A DNA stretch of 64,000 bases from Paracoccus sigandri (GCF_003709565.1 NZ_QNRC01000015.1:1-64000); one strand, 5' to 3'; counted from the first letter of the stretch, positions 42,599-52,943 are shown. Translations and numbers: made by a program. Notes: a model not told the origin generated them from the letters alone.

Positions 42599-43738
42599 CT
42601 ATTCGGCGGCGGTGGCGGGGTTCTGGGCGGCCTCCTCGGCTTCCAGCTTCGCGGCGCGTTCCTCGACCAGCCCGACGATATGGTCGATCATCTGGTCGTT
42701 GCTCATCTTGTGGGACTGGCGCCCGGCCATGTAGACCATGCCGCTGCCCGCGCCGCCGCCGGTGAAGCCGATATCGGTCATCAGCGCCTCGCCCGGCCCG
42801 TTCACGACGCAGCCGATGATCGAGAGCGACATCGGCGTCTTGATATGTTCGAGGCGCTGTTCCAGCTTCTCGACAGTCCTGATCACGTCGAAGCCCTGCC
42901 GCGCGCAGCTGGGGCAGGAGATGATCTGCACGCCGCGGGTGCGCAGGCCCAGGGATTTCAGGATCTCGTAGCCGACCTTGACCTCCTCGACCGGATCGGC
43001 GGACAGGCTGACGCGGATCGTGTCGCCGATGCCCATCCACAAGAGGTTGCCGAGGCCGACGGCGGATTTCACCGTGCCGCCGACGAAGCCGCCGGCCTCG
43101 GTGATGCCCAGGTGGATCGGGGCGTCGGTGGCCTCGGCCAGCTGCTGATAGGCGGCGGCGGCAAGGAACACGTCGCTGGCCTTCACGCTGATCTTGAAGT
43201 CGTGGAAGTCGTTGTCTTCCAGGATCTTGATGTGGTCGAGCCCGGATTCGACCATCGCGTCCGGGCAGGGCTCGCCGTATTTCTCCAGCAGGTGGCGTTC
43301 CAGGCTGCCGGCATTCACGCCGATCCGCATCGAGCAGCCGTGGTCGCGGGCGGCGCGGATCACCTCGCGCACCCGGTCGGGCGATCCGATATTGCCGGGA
43401 TTGATGCGCAGGCAGGCGACGCCGGCCTCGGCGGCCTCGATGGCGCGCTTGTAGTGGAAATGGATGTCGGCCACGATCGGCACGGGGCTTTCGCGGCAGA
43501 TCTCCTTCAGCGCGCGGGTGGTTTCCCGGTCGGGGGCCGAGATGCGCACGATATCGGCCCCGGCATCGGCGGCGCGGATCACCTGCTCCAGCGTGGCGCG
43601 CACGTCATGGCCGTCGGTATTGGTCATGGTCTGCACGCTGATCGGCGCGTCGCCGCCCACCGGCACGCGGCCGACCATGATCTGGCGGGACTTGCGGCGC
43701 TCGATGTTGCGCCAGGGACGGATCGGGTTCAGCGACAT
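42599..43738 (-). CDS. ispG: 4-hydroxy-3-methylbut-2-enyl diphosphate synthase
   Basis: A 379-residue iron-sulfur enzyme of the MEP isoprenoid pathway. The TIM-barrel half has [20 protein letters not shown] and [16 protein letters not shown]; the C-terminal half carries the 4Fe-4S cysteines in [15 protein letters not shown] and [13 protein letters not shown]. The start is [17 protein letters not shown]; in-frame sequence before it is arginine/proline-rich and has no ribosome site. It converges with the DsbA-like gene. Confidence 0.96.
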   Translation of the reverse strand: MSLNPIRPWRNIERRKSRQIMVGRVPVGGDAPISVQTMTNTDGHDVRATLEQVIRAADAGADIVRISAPDRETTRALKEICRESPVPIVADIHFHYKRAIEAAEAGVACLRINPGNIGSPDRVREVIRAARDHGCSMRIGVNAGSLERHLLEKYGEPCPDAMVESGLDHIKILEDNDFHDFKISVKASDVFLAAAAYQQLAEATDAPIHLGITEAGGFVGGTVKSAVGLGNLLWMGIGDTIRVSLSADPVEEVKVGYEILKSLGLRTRGVQIISCPSCARQGFDVIRTVEKLEQRLEHIKTPMSLSIIGCVVNGPGEALMTDIGFTGGGAGSGMVYMAGRQSHKMSNDQMIDHIVGLVEERAAKLEAEEAAQNPATAAE

Positions 43739-43820
43739 GGCAAATGGCTCCGGCTTCCCCCTTGGGATACGCCATCGGCCGGGGCGCGGCAACCGGGGCA
43801 CGGCCTCGTGATGGGGCGGA

Positions 43821-44486
43821 TCAGGGCCTCGGCAGGCGCAGGGCGGTCATCACCGTGGCCAGCGCGTCGCGCGGCAGCATCAGCAGCATCGTCCCTTCAA
43901 GCCGCAGCGTGACCAGCCCGGTCGCCCGGTTCGAGGTGCCGACGCGGCGGTCCGGCGCGAAGTCCAGCCCCTCGATCGGCCATTCGAGCCCGGTCGAGAC
44001 CCCGCGCGCCGGCCCCATCGGATAGAGCGAGACCCGCGTGCCGGGCATCAGCGGCAGGGTCAGGCGCGGGGGCGCGACGAAGACGATGTCGTCCGAGGTC
44101 AGCAGGATCACCGGCGGGCGCGGCACCCGCGCCATCGTGTTCAGCGCCGCCAGCGTATGGTCCAGCCGCAGCCCGGCAAAGCCCACGGCCATGACGAAGG
44201 GCGCGGCGATCCGGGTCAGGCATTTGGTGAAATCGGTGCTGTCCTGCTCGGCCACCTGCACGATCCGCTCGGCCGGAATCAGCCGGCGGGCGCCGGCGCT
44301 GATGCTGTCCATGTCGCCGATCACCCAGTCGGGCGCCTCGCCCAGCGACAGGGCGCGGTCGGCGCCGCTGTCGGCCGCGACCAGCAGCGGCGCGACCTCC
44401 AGCGCAAGGCCCAGGTCCTGCGGCGCCACCGCGCCACCGCCGATCACGGTGACGCCGCGATCCGCGATGACCAGCGGCGGGATCAT
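43821..44486 (-). CDS. Thiamine pyrophosphokinase
   Basis: A 221-residue enzyme converting thiamine to thiamine diphosphate with ATP. Recognised from [40 protein letters not shown] and the acidic [19 protein letters not shown], where the paired Asp/Glu bind Mg-ATP, plus [18 protein letters not shown] and a C-terminal thiamine-binding beta-sandwich. No TPP riboswitch is apparent upstream. It overlaps the DUF2842 gene by 4 nt. Confidence 0.92.
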   Translation of the reverse strand: MIPPLVIADRGVTVIGGGAVAPQDLGLALEVAPLLVAADSGADRALSLGEAPDWVIGDMDSISAGARRLIPAERIVQVAEQDSTDFTKCLTRIAAPFVMAVGFAGLRLDHTLAALNTMARVPRPPVILLTSDDIVFVAPPRLTLPLMPGTRVSLYPMGPARGVSTGLEWPIEGLDFAPDRRVGTSNRATGLVTLRLEGTMLLMLPRDALATVMTALRLPRP

Positions 44487-44695
44487 TCGCCCCGGCCGAC
44501 GCCGCTGAAGATCCGCTTGCAGGGAAAGGCCCAGACCAGGCCCAGCCCGACATAGACCAGAAGCTCGATCCAGACCGGCTGGCGGCCCCAGCGCGCATCC
44601 ATCCAGTTCACCAGCGTCACCGCTACCACGATATAGGCCGGCAAGCCCACGACCAGGACCAGCAGCGCCAGGCGCTTGCGCGTCTTCAGATCCAT
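44483..44695 (-). CDS. DUF2842 small membrane protein
   Basis: A 70-residue protein with two membrane helices (LALLVLVVGLPAYIVVAVTL and WIELLVYVGLGLVWAFPCKR) linked by WMDARWGRQP, the DUF2842 pattern of alphaproteobacteria. The ATG of MDLKTRKR is chosen because the only upstream in-frame start is a TTG inside a repeat. It is coupled to the thiamine pyrophosphokinase gene by ATGA overlap. Function unknown. Confidence 0.85.
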   Translation of the reverse strand: MDLKTRKRLALLVLVVGLPAYIVVAVTLVNWMDARWGRQPVWIELLVYVGLGLVWAFPCKRIFSGVGRGE

Positions 44696-44710
44696 CTCTT
44701 GCCGCGCCTC

Positions 44711-44785
44711 CCTTTCATCTTGGCCCAAATATCCCGGGGGGTCCGGGGGGCTGGCCCCCCGGCGGTCGCGGGACGCAATGCCGCG
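44711..44785 (-). repeat. 3'-UTR repeat module after purA
   Basis: Starts 1 nt after the purA stop and reads, in that sense, CGCGGCATTGCGTCCCGCGA, CCGCCGGGGGGCC, a hairpin with GGCCCCCC, GGACCCCCCG, GGATATTTGGG and a CCAAGATGAAAGG tail. It is the most complete copy and ends just before the DUF2842 ribosome-binding region. Confidence 0.8.
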
Positions 44786-44786
44786 A

Positions 44787-46079
44787 TCAATCCGCGAAGG
44801 GATCGGTGACCAGGATCGTATCGTCGCGTTCCGGGCTGGTCGAGAGCAATGCCACCGGGCACTGGATCAGCTCCTCGACGCGGCGGACATATTTGACCGC
44901 GGCCGCCGGCAGGTCCGCCCAGCTTCGCGCGCCCTGCGTCGAGTCGCGCCAGCCCTCCATCTCCTCGTAGATCGGCGTGACGCGGGCCTGCAGGGCCGCG
45001 GCGGTCGGCAGATAGTCGTATTGCACCCCGTCGATCTCGTAGCCCACGCAGATCTTCAGCGTCTCGAATCCGTCCAGCACGTCCAGCTTGGTCAGGGCGA
45101 TGCCGTTGACGCCCGAGATCGCGCAGGTCTGGCGCACCAGCACCGCGTCGAACCAGCCGCAGCGGCGCTTGCGGCCGGTGACGGTGCCGAATTCATGGCC
45201 GCGCTCGCCCAGGCGCTGGCCGTCGGCATCGTCGAGCTCGGTCGGGAACGGGCCTTCGCCCACGCGGGTCGTATAGGCCTTGACGATGCCCAGCACGAAG
45301 TCGATCGCCCCCGGTCCCATGCCGGTCCCCGAGGCCGCCGCCCCCGACATGGTGGTCGAGCTGGTCACATAGGGATAGGTGCCGAAATCGATGTCCAGAA
45401 GGCTGCCCTGCGCGCCCTCGAACAGGATGCGCTTGCCGGACTTGCGGGCCTCGGCCATGATCTTCCAGACCGGCTGGGCATAGGGCAACAGCTTCGGCGC
45501 GATCTCCTGCAGGCTGGCCTTCAGCCGGGCGCGGTCGATGGGCTCGGCGCCCAGGCCCTGACGCAGCGCGTCGTGATGGGCCAGCAGGCGATCCAGCCGC
45601 GCGTCCAGGGTCTCCTCGTCGGCCAGGTCGGCGACGCGGATGGTGCGGCGGCCGACCTTGTCCTCGTAGGCCGGGCCGATGCCGCGGCCGGTGGTGCCGA
45701 TCTTCGCCTTGCCGGCGGCCTCCTCGCGCAGCTTGTCCAGGTCCTGGTGCAGCGGCAGGATCAGCGGGGTGTTCTCCGCGATCATCAGGTTCTCGGTGCC
45801 GATCGCGACCCCCTGCGCCGACAGCTTGTCGATCTCGGAAAACAGCGCCCAGGGGTCCAGCACCACGCCGTTGCCGATCACCGCCAGCTTGTTCTTGCGC
45901 ACGATGCCCGAGGGCAGCAGCGACAGCTTGAAGACCTGGTTGCCGATGACCAGCGTATGGCCGGCATTGTGGCCGCCCTGAAACCGCGCGATCACGTCGG
46001 CGCGTTCCGACAGCCAGTCGACGATCTTGCCCTTGCCCTCGTCGCCCCATTGCGCGCCGACAACCACCACATTGGCCAT
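44787..46079 (-). CDS. purA: Adenylosuccinate synthetase
   Basis: A 430-residue GTP-dependent enzyme joining IMP and aspartate in AMP synthesis. The P-loop is [17 protein letters not shown], followed by [50 protein letters not shown] and the aspartate loop region [15 protein letters not shown]. The start MANVVVVG is standard; the upstream in-frame extension lacks a ribosome site. The partner purB is about 9 kb to the right. Confidence 0.97.
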   Translation of the reverse strand: MANVVVVGAQWGDEGKGKIVDWLSERADVIARFQGGHNAGHTLVIGNQVFKLSLLPSGIVRKNKLAVIGNGVVLDPWALFSEIDKLSAQGVAIGTENLMIAENTPLILPLHQDLDKLREEAAGKAKIGTTGRGIGPAYEDKVGRRTIRVADLADEETLDARLDRLLAHHDALRQGLGAEPIDRARLKASLQEIAPKLLPYAQPVWKIMAEARKSGKRILFEGAQGSLLDIDFGTYPYVTSSTTMSGAAASGTGMGPGAIDFVLGIVKAYTTRVGEGPFPTELDDADGQRLGERGHEFGTVTGRKRRCGWFDAVLVRQTCAISGVNGIALTKLDVLDGFETLKICVGYEIDGVQYDYLPTAAALQARVTPIYEEMEGWRDSTQGARSWADLPAAAVKYVRRVEELIQCPVALLSTSPERDDTILVTDPFAD

Positions 46080-46228
46080 GAGCCGGTCCTTCCCTCGTGC
46101 CCGAAAAACGTCCGCGCCGGGTCTAGCGCACAAGCCGGCCGGGGAAAAGCGGCGATTTCCTTTGGCGGCGCGGCCGTTTGGTGGAAGGATCGGACCGTCC
46201 AGCGATAGGCCAGCGATAGGAGAGCGCC

Positions 46229-47038
46229 ATGTGCCATGCCTGCGTCATCGAATCCGTGAAGTCGAACATGCTGTCGCGCCGGGCCCTGTTCGGGGCGGCG
46301 GCGGGATCCGCCGCGCTGGCGATGGGCGCGGTCTCGGCCCGGCCCGCCCTGGCGCAAAGTTCGGGGCGGGTCATCGACCTGACCCATGCCTGGGACGGGG
46401 ATTTCCCGACCTTCGACGGGTTGCCGGGAATCACCTACGAGCCCGACAAGCTGCTGGAGCGCGACGGATACCAGCTGTGGAAGCTGACCATCTTCGAGCA
46501 TTCCGGCACCCATATCGACGCGCCCCTGCATTTTTCCGAGGACGGCGCCTCGGTGGACGAACTGGACCCGGCGGGGCTGGTCTGCCCGCTCTGCGTGATC
46601 GACATCGCCGCCCGCGCGGCCGAGGACCCCAATGCCACGGTCCTGCCCGAGGATGTCGAGGCCTGGATCGGCGCCCATGGCCAGATCCCCGCCGGCGCGC
46701 TGGTGGCGATGCATTCGGGCTGGGCGGCGAAGCTGGGCGATCCGTCCTATCGCGTCGATGCCGATGGCGCCTTCGCCTTTCCGGGCTTCTCGCAACCGGC
46801 GACGGACCTGCTGGCAGAGATGGGCGTGGCCGGGATCGGCGTCGACACGCTGTCGCTGGATCCGGGAAATTCCGCCGATTTCGCGGTGCACAATTCCTGG
46901 CTGCCGGGCGGGCGCTATGGGATCGAGAATCTTGCCGGGCTGGACCGGGTGCCGGGTGCGGGGGCGACGGCCTTCGTCGGCGCGCCCACCCACAAGCGCG
47001 GCACCGGCGGCCCGGCGCGCATCCTGGCCGTGGTCTGA
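46229..47038 (+). CDS. Cyclase/kynurenine-formamidase-family protein, exported
   Basis: A 269-residue metal-dependent hydrolase of the cyclase superfamily. The metal site motif is [14 protein letters not shown] (HxGTHxDxPxH). The N-terminus has a twin-arginine-type signal, [20 protein letters not shown], ending at ALAQ, so it should be exported folded. Related enzymes hydrolyse formylkynurenine or cyclic amides; the substrate is not known. Ribosome site AGGAGAG. Just upstream, an 11-bp unit (CCAGCGATAGG) is tandemly duplicated. Confidence 0.87.
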   Translation: MCHACVIESVKSNMLSRRALFGAAAGSAALAMGAVSARPALAQSSGRVIDLTHAWDGDFPTFDGLPGITYEPDKLLERDGYQLWKLTIFEHSGTHIDAPLHFSEDGASVDELDPAGLVCPLCVIDIAARAAEDPNATVLPEDVEAWIGAHGQIPAGALVAMHSGWAAKLGDPSYRVDADGAFAFPGFSQPATDLLAEMGVAGIGVDTLSLDPGNSADFAVHNSWLPGGRYGIENLAGLDRVPGAGATAFVGAPTHKRGTGGPARILAVV

Positions 47039-47058
47039 TCGCCGCGAGGGCGGTTTAT

Positions 47059-47084
47059 CGGGTATTTGGGCAACGAAGAAGCGG
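47059..47084 (+). repeat. 3'-UTR repeat module after the cyclase gene (short)
   Basis: Twenty nt after the stop: GGGTATTTGGG then CAACGAAGAAGCGG. The preceding hairpin is weak (CGCCGCGAGGGCGG). It is in the cyclase sense and lies between convergent genes. Confidence 0.75.
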
Positions 47085-47110
47085 CCCGTCGTGACCCTGT
47101 GGGGCGGGTG

Positions 47111-47347
47111 CTACCAGTGCGGCGGGCGCTGGTCGGCCAGCGGAAGGGTGCCGCCCGCCTCCAGCTGCTGTTCGGCGGCGGCGCGCATCAGCATCTCGAC
47201 CCGGCGCGAGAGCCGCGCGATCTCGCCGTCCTGCCGGGCGATCACCTCGCTGAGGTCCTCGGTGATGCGGGCCAGATGCGCCAGCGCCTCCTCCAGCTGG
47301 CGGAGGCGGGCCTGGGCCGCCTTTCCATCTTCCATGTTCTTGTCCAT
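47111..47347 (-). CDS. slyX: SlyX family protein
   Basis: A 78-residue coiled-coil protein: QARLRQLEEALAHLARITED then LSEVIARQDGEIARLSRRVE, and the C-terminal PLADQRPPHW, which matches the family's closing PPHY/W. SlyX function is not known. It is divergent from hisS, and the predicted hisS promoter overlaps its start codon. The large reading frame that continues upstream over hisS is not coding. Confidence 0.88.
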   Translation of the reverse strand: MDKNMEDGKAAQARLRQLEEALAHLARITEDLSEVIARQDGEIARLSRRVEMLMRAAAEQQLEAGGTLPLADQRPPHW

Positions 47348-47368
47348 GTCGCCCCCTTCCGTTAGATG
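47340..47368 (+). promoter_or_regulatory. Predicted promoter of hisS-hisZ-hisG
   Basis: TTGTCC, a 17-nt spacer and TAGATG end about 33 nt before the hisS start. The -35 element overlaps the divergent slyX start codon. No leader peptide rich in histidine codons is visible. Confidence 0.4.
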
Positions 47369-47401
47369 CGGCCACGGATTTGGCCGGAAGGGCACATGAC
47401 C

Positions 47402-48883
47402 ATGGCGAAGGATCAGAAAAAGCAGCCCCGTCCCAAGGCGGAAACGCCGAAGGGCTTTCGCGACTATTTTGGCGCGGATGTGACCGAGCGCAAGGCGATG
47501 CTGGACCGCATCGCCGAAATCTATCATCGCCACGGCTTCGATCCCCTGGAGACCAGCGCCGTCGAGACGGTCGAGGCGCTGGGGAAGTTCCTGCCCGACG
47601 TGGACCGACCGAATGCCGGGGTCTTCGCCTGGCAGGAGGAAGCCGTGCCGGGGGGCGGCTCGGGCGACTGGCTGGCGCTGCGCTATGACCTGACGGCGCC
47701 TTTGGCGCGGGTGGCGGCGCAGTTTCGCAATGATCTTCCCTCGCCCTATCGGCGCTATGCGATGGGGCCGGTCTGGCGCAACGAGAAGCCGGGGCCGGGG
47801 CGGTTCCGGCAGTTCTATCAATGCGATGCGGATACGGTGGGCGCGGCCTCGGTCGCGGCGGATGCCGAGATCTGCGCCATGCTGGCCGATGCGTTGGAGG
47901 CCGTGGGCATCGCGCGCGGCGATTACATCGTGCGGATCAACAACCGCAAGGTGCTGAACGGCGTGCTGGAAGCCGCCGAGGTCCGCACGGACCAGGCCGA
48001 GGACGTGCTGCGCCAGATCGACAAGTTCGACAAGGTCGGCCGCGACGGCGTGCTGGCGCTGCTGACCACGGGCCGCAAGGACGAGAGCGGCGCCTTCATC
48101 GAGGGGGTCGGCCTGAGCGCGGCGCAGGCCGCGCCGCTGCTGGCCTTCCTGACCTCGAAGGGCGCCACCAATGCCGAGACGCTGGAGAACCTGGGCGCGG
48201 CCGTGGGCGGTGCGGCCATCGGCGCCGAGGGGGTCGAGGAACTGGCGCAGATCTCGGGCATGCTGGCGGCGATGGGGGTGGGCGAGGACCGGGCGGTGAT
48301 CGACCCCTCGGTCGTGCGGGGCCTTGGCTATTATACCGGGCCGGTCTTCGAGGCCGAGCTGACCTTCGAGATCCTGGACGAGAAGGGCCGCAAACGGCAA
48401 TTCGGATCCGTCGCCGGCGGCGGGCGCTATGACGGGCTGGTCGAGCGTTTCACCGGCCAGAAGGTGCCCGCGACCGGGATCAGCATCGGCGTGGACCGGC
48501 TGCTAGCCGCGCTGCGCGCCAAGGGGCTGGCCGGGGCCGAGGAGGCCGGGCCGGTGGTGGTCACGGTCATGGATCGCGAGCGGATGGCCGATTACCAGGC
48601 GATGGCGGCGGAATTGCGCGCGGCCGGCATCCGCGCCGAGGTCTATCTGGGCAATCCCAAGAACTTCGGCAACCAGCTGAAATATGCCGACAGGCGCGGC
48701 GCCCCGGTGGCGATCATCCAGGGCGGGGACGAGGCGGCGCGCGGCGTGGTGCAGCTCAAGGACCTGGTGCTGGGCGCGAAGATCGCGGCCCAGGCCAGCC
48801 ATGAGGAATGGAAGGCCCAGCCCGCCCAGACCGAGGTGGCGCGCGCCGATCTGGTGGCGGAAGTGCGGCGGATCCTGGGATGA
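47402..48883 (+). CDS. hisS: Histidyl-tRNA synthetase
   Basis: A 493-residue class II synthetase. Motif 2 is [20 protein letters not shown], motif 3 is [16 protein letters not shown], and the histidine loop is [13 protein letters not shown]; the C-terminal anticodon-binding domain follows ([20 protein letters not shown]). An alternative ATG two codons earlier exists; the chosen one sits 9 nt from GGAAGGG. Its stop overlaps hisZ (ATGA), giving hisS-hisZ-hisG, an operon that joins tRNA charging with histidine synthesis. Confidence 0.96.
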   Translation: MAKDQKKQPRPKAETPKGFRDYFGADVTERKAMLDRIAEIYHRHGFDPLETSAVETVEALGKFLPDVDRPNAGVFAWQEEAVPGGGSGDWLALRYDLTAPLARVAAQFRNDLPSPYRRYAMGPVWRNEKPGPGRFRQFYQCDADTVGAASVAADAEICAMLADALEAVGIARGDYIVRINNRKVLNGVLEAAEVRTDQAEDVLRQIDKFDKVGRDGVLALLTTGRKDESGAFIEGVGLSAAQAAPLLAFLTSKGATNAETLENLGAAVGGAAIGAEGVEELAQISGMLAAMGVGEDRAVIDPSVVRGLGYYTGPVFEAELTFEILDEKGRKRQFGSVAGGGRYDGLVERFTGQKVPATGISIGVDRLLAALRAKGLAGAEEAGPVVVTVMDRERMADYQAMAAELRAAGIRAEVYLGNPKNFGNQLKYADRRGAPVAIIQGGDEAARGVVQLKDLVLGAKIAAQASHEEWKAQPAQTEVARADLVAEVRRILG

Positions 48884-49950
48884 TCCCGAAACGCGACAAG
48901 CAGGCCGTCGGCCAGCGCTTCCTGGCCGCCTTCCGCGCGGCCGGCGCGGTCGAGGTCGCGCCCGACATCCTGCTGCCCGCCGAGACGCTGCTGGATCTTT
49001 ACGGCGAGGACATCCGGGCGCGGGCCTATGTCACCAGCGACCCGCTGCGCGGCGAGGTGATGCTGCGTCCCGACTTTACCGTGCCGGTGGTGCAGATGCA
49101 CATGGCCAACGGGGCCGAGCCCGCCCGCTATTGCTATCTGGGCGAGGTGTTCCGCAAGCAGGATCCGGGCGAGGAGCGCCCCGCCCATCAGCGCGACAAC
49201 GAATACCTGCAGGCCGGGTTCGAGCTTTTCGCCCATGATGCGGACGCCGATGCCGAGGTCTTCGCGCTGTTCCACCGCCTTCTGGCGCCCCTGGGCCTGG
49301 GGGCCGTGACCGGCGACATGGGCCTGCTGATGGAGGCGGTGCGCGCCCTGCCCCTGTCGCCCGCCCGCCGCGACGCGGCGCTGCACCATGTCTGGCGGCC
49401 GGGCCGCTTCGCCCGGCTGATCGAGCGATTCTCGAACCAGCGGGCGACGCGCGACTTCCCCGAAGCCTCGGCGCCCTGGTCGGGCCTGCGCGGCGCCGAC
49501 GAGATGGCGGCGCGGATCACCCGGCTGCGGGCCGATGCCGCCGAGCCACCCCTGGCGCCGGAATGGCCCGCGCGGCTGGAGCGGCTGTTCGCCATCGCCG
49601 CCCCCCTGCCCGAGGCGCTGGCCCGGCTGGGCGAGCTGGCGGTGGAATGGCCCGCCTTGCGCCCCGCCGTGGCGCGGATCGAGGCGCGCGCGGCGGCAAT
49701 GGCGCAGGGCGGGATCGACACAAGCGCGATCCGCTTCGATGCCAGCCACGGCCGGCACACGATGGAATATTACGACGGCTTCACCTTCAGCTTCCTGGCG
49801 CCGGGCCGGGCCGACTGGCCGCCGGTGGCCTCGGGCGGGCGCTATGACGCGCTGACGGCGGTGCTGGGGCGCGGCTGCGGGCGCGCGATCCCGGCGGTGG
49901 GCGGCATCATCCGCCCCGGACTGGTCGCGGAACTGGAGGCGGGCGCATGA
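48880..49950 (+). CDS. hisZ: ATP phosphoribosyltransferase regulatory subunit
   Basis: A 356-residue HisRS paralogue that lacks tRNA charging and instead activates short HisG. The class II core is kept ([60 protein letters not shown]), but the C-terminal anticodon-binding domain is missing, as expected for HisZ. ATGA overlaps at both ends with hisS and hisG support fixed stoichiometry. Confidence 0.94.
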   Translation: MIPKRDKQAVGQRFLAAFRAAGAVEVAPDILLPAETLLDLYGEDIRARAYVTSDPLRGEVMLRPDFTVPVVQMHMANGAEPARYCYLGEVFRKQDPGEERPAHQRDNEYLQAGFELFAHDADADAEVFALFHRLLAPLGLGAVTGDMGLLMEAVRALPLSPARRDAALHHVWRPGRFARLIERFSNQRATRDFPEASAPWSGLRGADEMAARITRLRADAAEPPLAPEWPARLERLFAIAAPLPEALARLGELAVEWPALRPAVARIEARAAAMAQGGIDTSAIRFDASHGRHTMEYYDGFTFSFLAPGRADWPPVASGGRYDALTAVLGRGCGRAIPAVGGIIRPGLVAELEAGA

Positions 49951-50630
49951 TCCGGCTGGGGGTGCCCTCGAAGGGGCGGCTGATGGAGCAATGCTTCGAC
50001 TGGTTCGCCACCCGCGGCGTGCGGCTGTCACGGGCCGGGTCGGACCGCGAATATGCGGGCCGGGTCGAGGGCGCCGAGGGCGTGGCACTGGTCCTGCTGT
50101 CGGCGGGCGAGATCCCGCGCGAGCTGGCCGCCGGGCGGATCGAGCTGGGCGTGACCGGCACCGACCTGGTGCGCGAGAAGCTGGCCGGCTGGCGCTCGGA
50201 CCTGGTCGAACTGGCGCCGATGGGTTTCGGCCATGCCGACCTGATCCTGGCCGTGCCCGCCTGCTGGCGCGATTGCGACGACCTGGACGATTTCGCCGCG
50301 ATCGCGCGGGATTTCCGCGCCGCGCATGGCTTCCGGCTGCGGGTGGCGACGAAATATCACCGGCTGGTCCGCGCCTGGCTGGCCAGCCACGAGGTCGCCG
50401 ACTACCAGCTGGTGGACAGCCAGGGCGCGACCGAGGGCACGGTGGCCAACCAGACCGCCGAGGCCATCGCCGACATCACCAGCTCGGGCGCGACGCTGCG
50501 CGCGAACAACCTCAAGATCCTGTCGGGCGCGCCGATCCTGCGATCGCAGGCGACGCTTTTCGCGCATCGCGGCGCGATGGGCGAGGAGATGGCCCGGTTT
50601 CTGGCGCAGCTGGGGGTGGCGGCCGGGTAA
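49947..50630 (+). CDS. hisG: ATP phosphoribosyltransferase, short form
   Basis: A 227-residue catalytic subunit of the first step of histidine synthesis, joining ATP and PRPP. It has LGVPSKGRLMEQCFDWFATR, IELGVTGTDLVREKLAG and the PRPP loop VDSQGATEGTVANQTAEA. The C-terminal histidine-sensing domain of long HisG is absent, so it depends on the adjacent HisZ. It is the last gene of the operon. Confidence 0.96.
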   Translation: MIRLGVPSKGRLMEQCFDWFATRGVRLSRAGSDREYAGRVEGAEGVALVLLSAGEIPRELAAGRIELGVTGTDLVREKLAGWRSDLVELAPMGFGHADLILAVPACWRDCDDLDDFAAIARDFRAAHGFRLRVATKYHRLVRAWLASHEVADYQLVDSQGATEGTVANQTAEAIADITSSGATLRANNLKILSGAPILRSQATLFAHRGAMGEEMARFLAQLGVAAG

Positions 50631-50651
50631 GGGGGCTGTTCGCCCCCGTCC

Positions 50652-50698
50652 CCGTGCCGGGGACTCCCCCAAGGGTATTTCGGCAACGAAGAAGCGGC
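50652..50698 (+). repeat. 3'-UTR repeat module after hisG
   Basis: In the hisG sense: hairpins (GGGGGC-TGTTC-GCCCCC just after the stop, then CCCCGTGCCGGGG), then AAGGGTATTTCGG and CAACGAAGAAGCGG. It separates hisG from the tig promoter and probably ends the his transcript. Confidence 0.78.
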
Positions 50699-50732
50699 GG
50701 CCGGGCTTTGGGCCGGGGCGCCCGCTATTTGC

Positions 50733-50761
50733 TTGCACCGGCCGGGGCGCGCGACTAGAAG
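50733..50761 (+). promoter_or_regulatory. Predicted tig promoter
   Basis: TTGCAC, a 17-nt spacer and TAGAAG lie about 65 nt upstream of the tig start. The -10 element resembles those predicted for the GTA and gap promoters. Confidence 0.55.
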
Positions 50762-50825
50762 GGGCGCCAATTTTCAGGCCGGCGCGAGCGAATGGCGGGC
50801 GGCCCTTCTTGATATGAGGACGATG

Positions 50826-52160
50826 ATGCAGGTCAAGGAAACCCGGAACGAAGGTCTGAATCGGGGCTATCAGTTCACCCTGCCCGCCGCCGATCTGGCC
50901 GCGACGGTCGATGCGAAGCTGAAAGAGGCGCAGCCCGAGATCGAGATGAAGGGCTTCCGCAAGGGCAAGGTGCCGATGGCGATGCTGAAGAAGCAGTTCG
51001 GCCAGCGCATCATGGGCGATGCCATGCAGGAAGCCATCGACGGCGCCCTGCGCAGGCACCTGGAGGAATCGGGCGACCGTCCCGCCATCCAGCCCAAGGT
51101 CGAGATGGAGAATGGCGAGACCTGGAAGGAAGGCGACGACGTGGTCGTCAACGTCTCCTACGAGGCGCTGCCCGCCATTCCCGAGGTCGACCTGACCAAG
51201 CTGAAGCTGGAGCGGCTGACCGTCCCCGCCGAGGAGGCCGCGATCACCGAGGCGCTGGAAAACCTGGCGAAATCGGCGCAGAACTTCGAGGATCGCCGCA
51301 AGGGCAGCAAGGCCAAGGACGGCGACCAGGTGGTCATCGACTTCAAGGGCTTCGTCGACGGCGAGGCCTTCGAGGGCGGCGCGGCCGAGGACTATCCGCT
51401 GGTGCTGGGCTCGGGCAGCTTCATCCCCGGCTTCGAGGAGCAGCTGGTCGGCGTCAAGGCCGAGGAGGAGATCAAGGTCGAGGTCAAGTTCCCCGAGGAA
51501 TACGGCGCCCCGAACCTGGCCGGCAAGGATGCCGTCTTCGAATGCAAGGTGAAGGCCGTGAAGGCGCCCAAGCCGGCCGAGATCGACGACGAGCTGGCCA
51601 AGAAATTCGGCGCCGAGGACCTGGAGGCGCTGAAGAAGCAGATCGCCGAGCGCCTGGAGGCCGAATATGCCGGCGCCGCCCGCGCGGTGCTGAAGCGCGC
51701 CGTGCTGGACCAGCTGGACGAGCAGGTGAAGTTTGACCTGCCCGAATCGCTGGTCGAGGCCGAGGCCGCCCAGATCGCCCACCAGCTGTGGCACGAGGAA
51801 AACCCCGAGGTCCACGACCATAACCACGGCACCATCGAGCCGACCGAGGAACATCGCAAGCTGGCCGAGCGCCGCGTCCGCCTGGGCCTGCTGCTGGCCG
51901 AGATCGGCCAGAAGGCCGAGGTGACCGTCACCGACCAGGAGATGACCCAGGCCGTCCTGCGCGCCGCGCGCCAGTATCCGGGCCAGGAACGCGCCTTCTT
52001 CGAATTCGTCCAGCAGAACCAGGCCGTCCAGCAGCAGCTGCGCGCGCCAATCTTCGAGGACAAGGTGGTCGATCACATCGCCGAGGAAGCCAAGGTCAGC
52101 GAAAAGCAGGTGACCAAGGAAGAGCTGGAAAAGGCCGTCGAGGCGCTGGACGAGCTCTGA
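50826..52160 (+). CDS. tig: Trigger factor
   Basis: A 444-residue ribosome-bound chaperone. The ribosome-docking signature is [20 protein letters not shown], the FKBP-type prolyl isomerase domain covers about residues 165-245 ([38 protein letters not shown]), and the long helical C-terminal arms carry the substrate-binding surface, here with a His-rich insert ([12 protein letters not shown]). The second of two adjacent ATGs gives a better spacing to GAGG. A terminator follows. Confidence 0.96.
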   Translation: MQVKETRNEGLNRGYQFTLPAADLAATVDAKLKEAQPEIEMKGFRKGKVPMAMLKKQFGQRIMGDAMQEAIDGALRRHLEESGDRPAIQPKVEMENGETWKEGDDVVVNVSYEALPAIPEVDLTKLKLERLTVPAEEAAITEALENLAKSAQNFEDRRKGSKAKDGDQVVIDFKGFVDGEAFEGGAAEDYPLVLGSGSFIPGFEEQLVGVKAEEEIKVEVKFPEEYGAPNLAGKDAVFECKVKAVKAPKPAEIDDELAKKFGAEDLEALKKQIAERLEAEYAGAARAVLKRAVLDQLDEQVKFDLPESLVEAEAAQIAHQLWHEENPEVHDHNHGTIEPTEEHRKLAERRVRLGLLLAEIGQKAEVTVTDQEMTQAVLRAARQYPGQERAFFEFVQQNQAVQQQLRAPIFEDKVVDHIAEEAKVSEKQVTKEELEKAVEALDEL

Positions 52161-52184
52161 TCCTTCCCGGATCCGCAAGAACAG

Positions 52185-52215
52185 GGCCGCGGCACATCCA
52201 GCCGCGGCCTTTTTC
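52185..52215 (+). terminator. Rho-independent terminator of tig
   Basis: GGCCGCGGC, a 7-nt loop, GCCGCGGCC and TTTTTC, 25 nt after the tig stop. This is a classical terminator, unlike the repeat-linked hairpins. Confidence 0.9.
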
Positions 52216-52222
52216 GTGCCGC

Positions 52223-52287
52223 CCTTTCATCTTGGCCCAAATATCCCCGCCGGAGGCATCCGCCCGCGCCGCAGGCGGCACGGGGGC
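52223..52287 (-). repeat. 3'-UTR repeat module after bluB
   Basis: In the bluB sense, about 18 nt after the stop: CCCCCGTGCCGCCTGCGGC and GCCTCCGGCGGGG hairpins, then GATATTTGGG and a CCAAGATGAAAGG tail. The CCGGAGGC block is shared with the copy after the DsbA-like gene. Confidence 0.78.
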
Positions 52288-52304
52288 CATTCCCGCGCGC
52301 CCCT

Positions 52305-52940
52305 TCAGACCACCAGCCAGTCGCTTTCCGCGTTTTCCTGCCAGCCGGCGCGATGCAGCAGCGGCGTGTCGTCCTCGAAGGCCGGGTGGCCGATGCACAG
52401 CCAGGCGGTGAAGCGCCAGTCGGGCGGCATGTCCAGCAGCGCCTCGATCCGCGCCGGGTCGAGGATCGAGACCATCCCCAGCCCCAGGTTCTGCACCCGC
52501 GTCGCCAGCCAGATCGCGAAGACCGCCATCGCCGCCGACTGGCGCAGGGTCTCGGGCATGGTCTGGCGGCCAAGCCCGTGGCCGGTCTCGGGATCCTCCA
52601 GGCAGAAGACCGCCAGCTGCACCGGCGCGACCTCCATCCCCTCCAGCTTCAGCTGCGCATAGGCGGCGCGGCGGCTGCCCTGATACAGCGTCGCGGCGCG
52701 GGCATTGCAGTCGCGGAAGATGTCGCGGGCGGCCTGGCGCAGGGCCGGATCCTCGACGCGCACCACCCGCCAGGGCCGGGCATTGCCGACCGAGGGCGCC
52801 AGCGCCATCGCCTCCTGCAGATGGGTCAGCGCCTCCTCGGGCACCGGGTCGGGCAGGAAATGGCGCACGTCGCGCCGCCAGCGCAGCAGCCGCATCAGCG
52901 CCGCCAGGTCCTCCTCGTCGAAACGCCGGCGATGGGGCAT
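52305..52940 (-). CDS. bluB: 5,6-dimethylbenzimidazole synthase
   Basis: A 211-residue flavin-consuming nitroreductase-fold enzyme that fragments reduced FMN to the lower ligand of vitamin B12. Family marks are LLRWRRDVRHFLPDPVPEEA, APSVGNARPWRVVRVEDP, AAYAQLKLEGMEVAPVQLAV, GHGLGRQTMPETLRQSA and NLGLGMVSILDPARIEALLD. Ordinary nitroreductases lack the GRQTMPET and SILDP motifs. It follows an SMR transporter gene by 3 nt; no cobalamin riboswitch is visible. Confidence 0.88.
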   Translation of the reverse strand: MPHRRRFDEEDLAALMRLLRWRRDVRHFLPDPVPEEALTHLQEAMALAPSVGNARPWRVVRVEDPALRQAARDIFRDCNARAATLYQGSRRAAYAQLKLEGMEVAPVQLAVFCLEDPETGHGLGRQTMPETLRQSAAMAVFAIWLATRVQNLGLGMVSILDPARIEALLDMPPDWRFTAWLCIGHPAFEDDTPLLHRAGWQENAESDWLVV

Positions 52941-52943
52941 GGC

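Noticed and set aside
47111..48400. Extension of the slyX frame across hisS
   Set aside because: The SlyX product is complete from its own ATG, and the extension is antisense to clearly coding hisS.
50826..52160. His-rich insert (HDHNH) in trigger factor as a metal site
   Set aside because: It is short, in a loop of the helical arm, and nothing else suggests metal binding.
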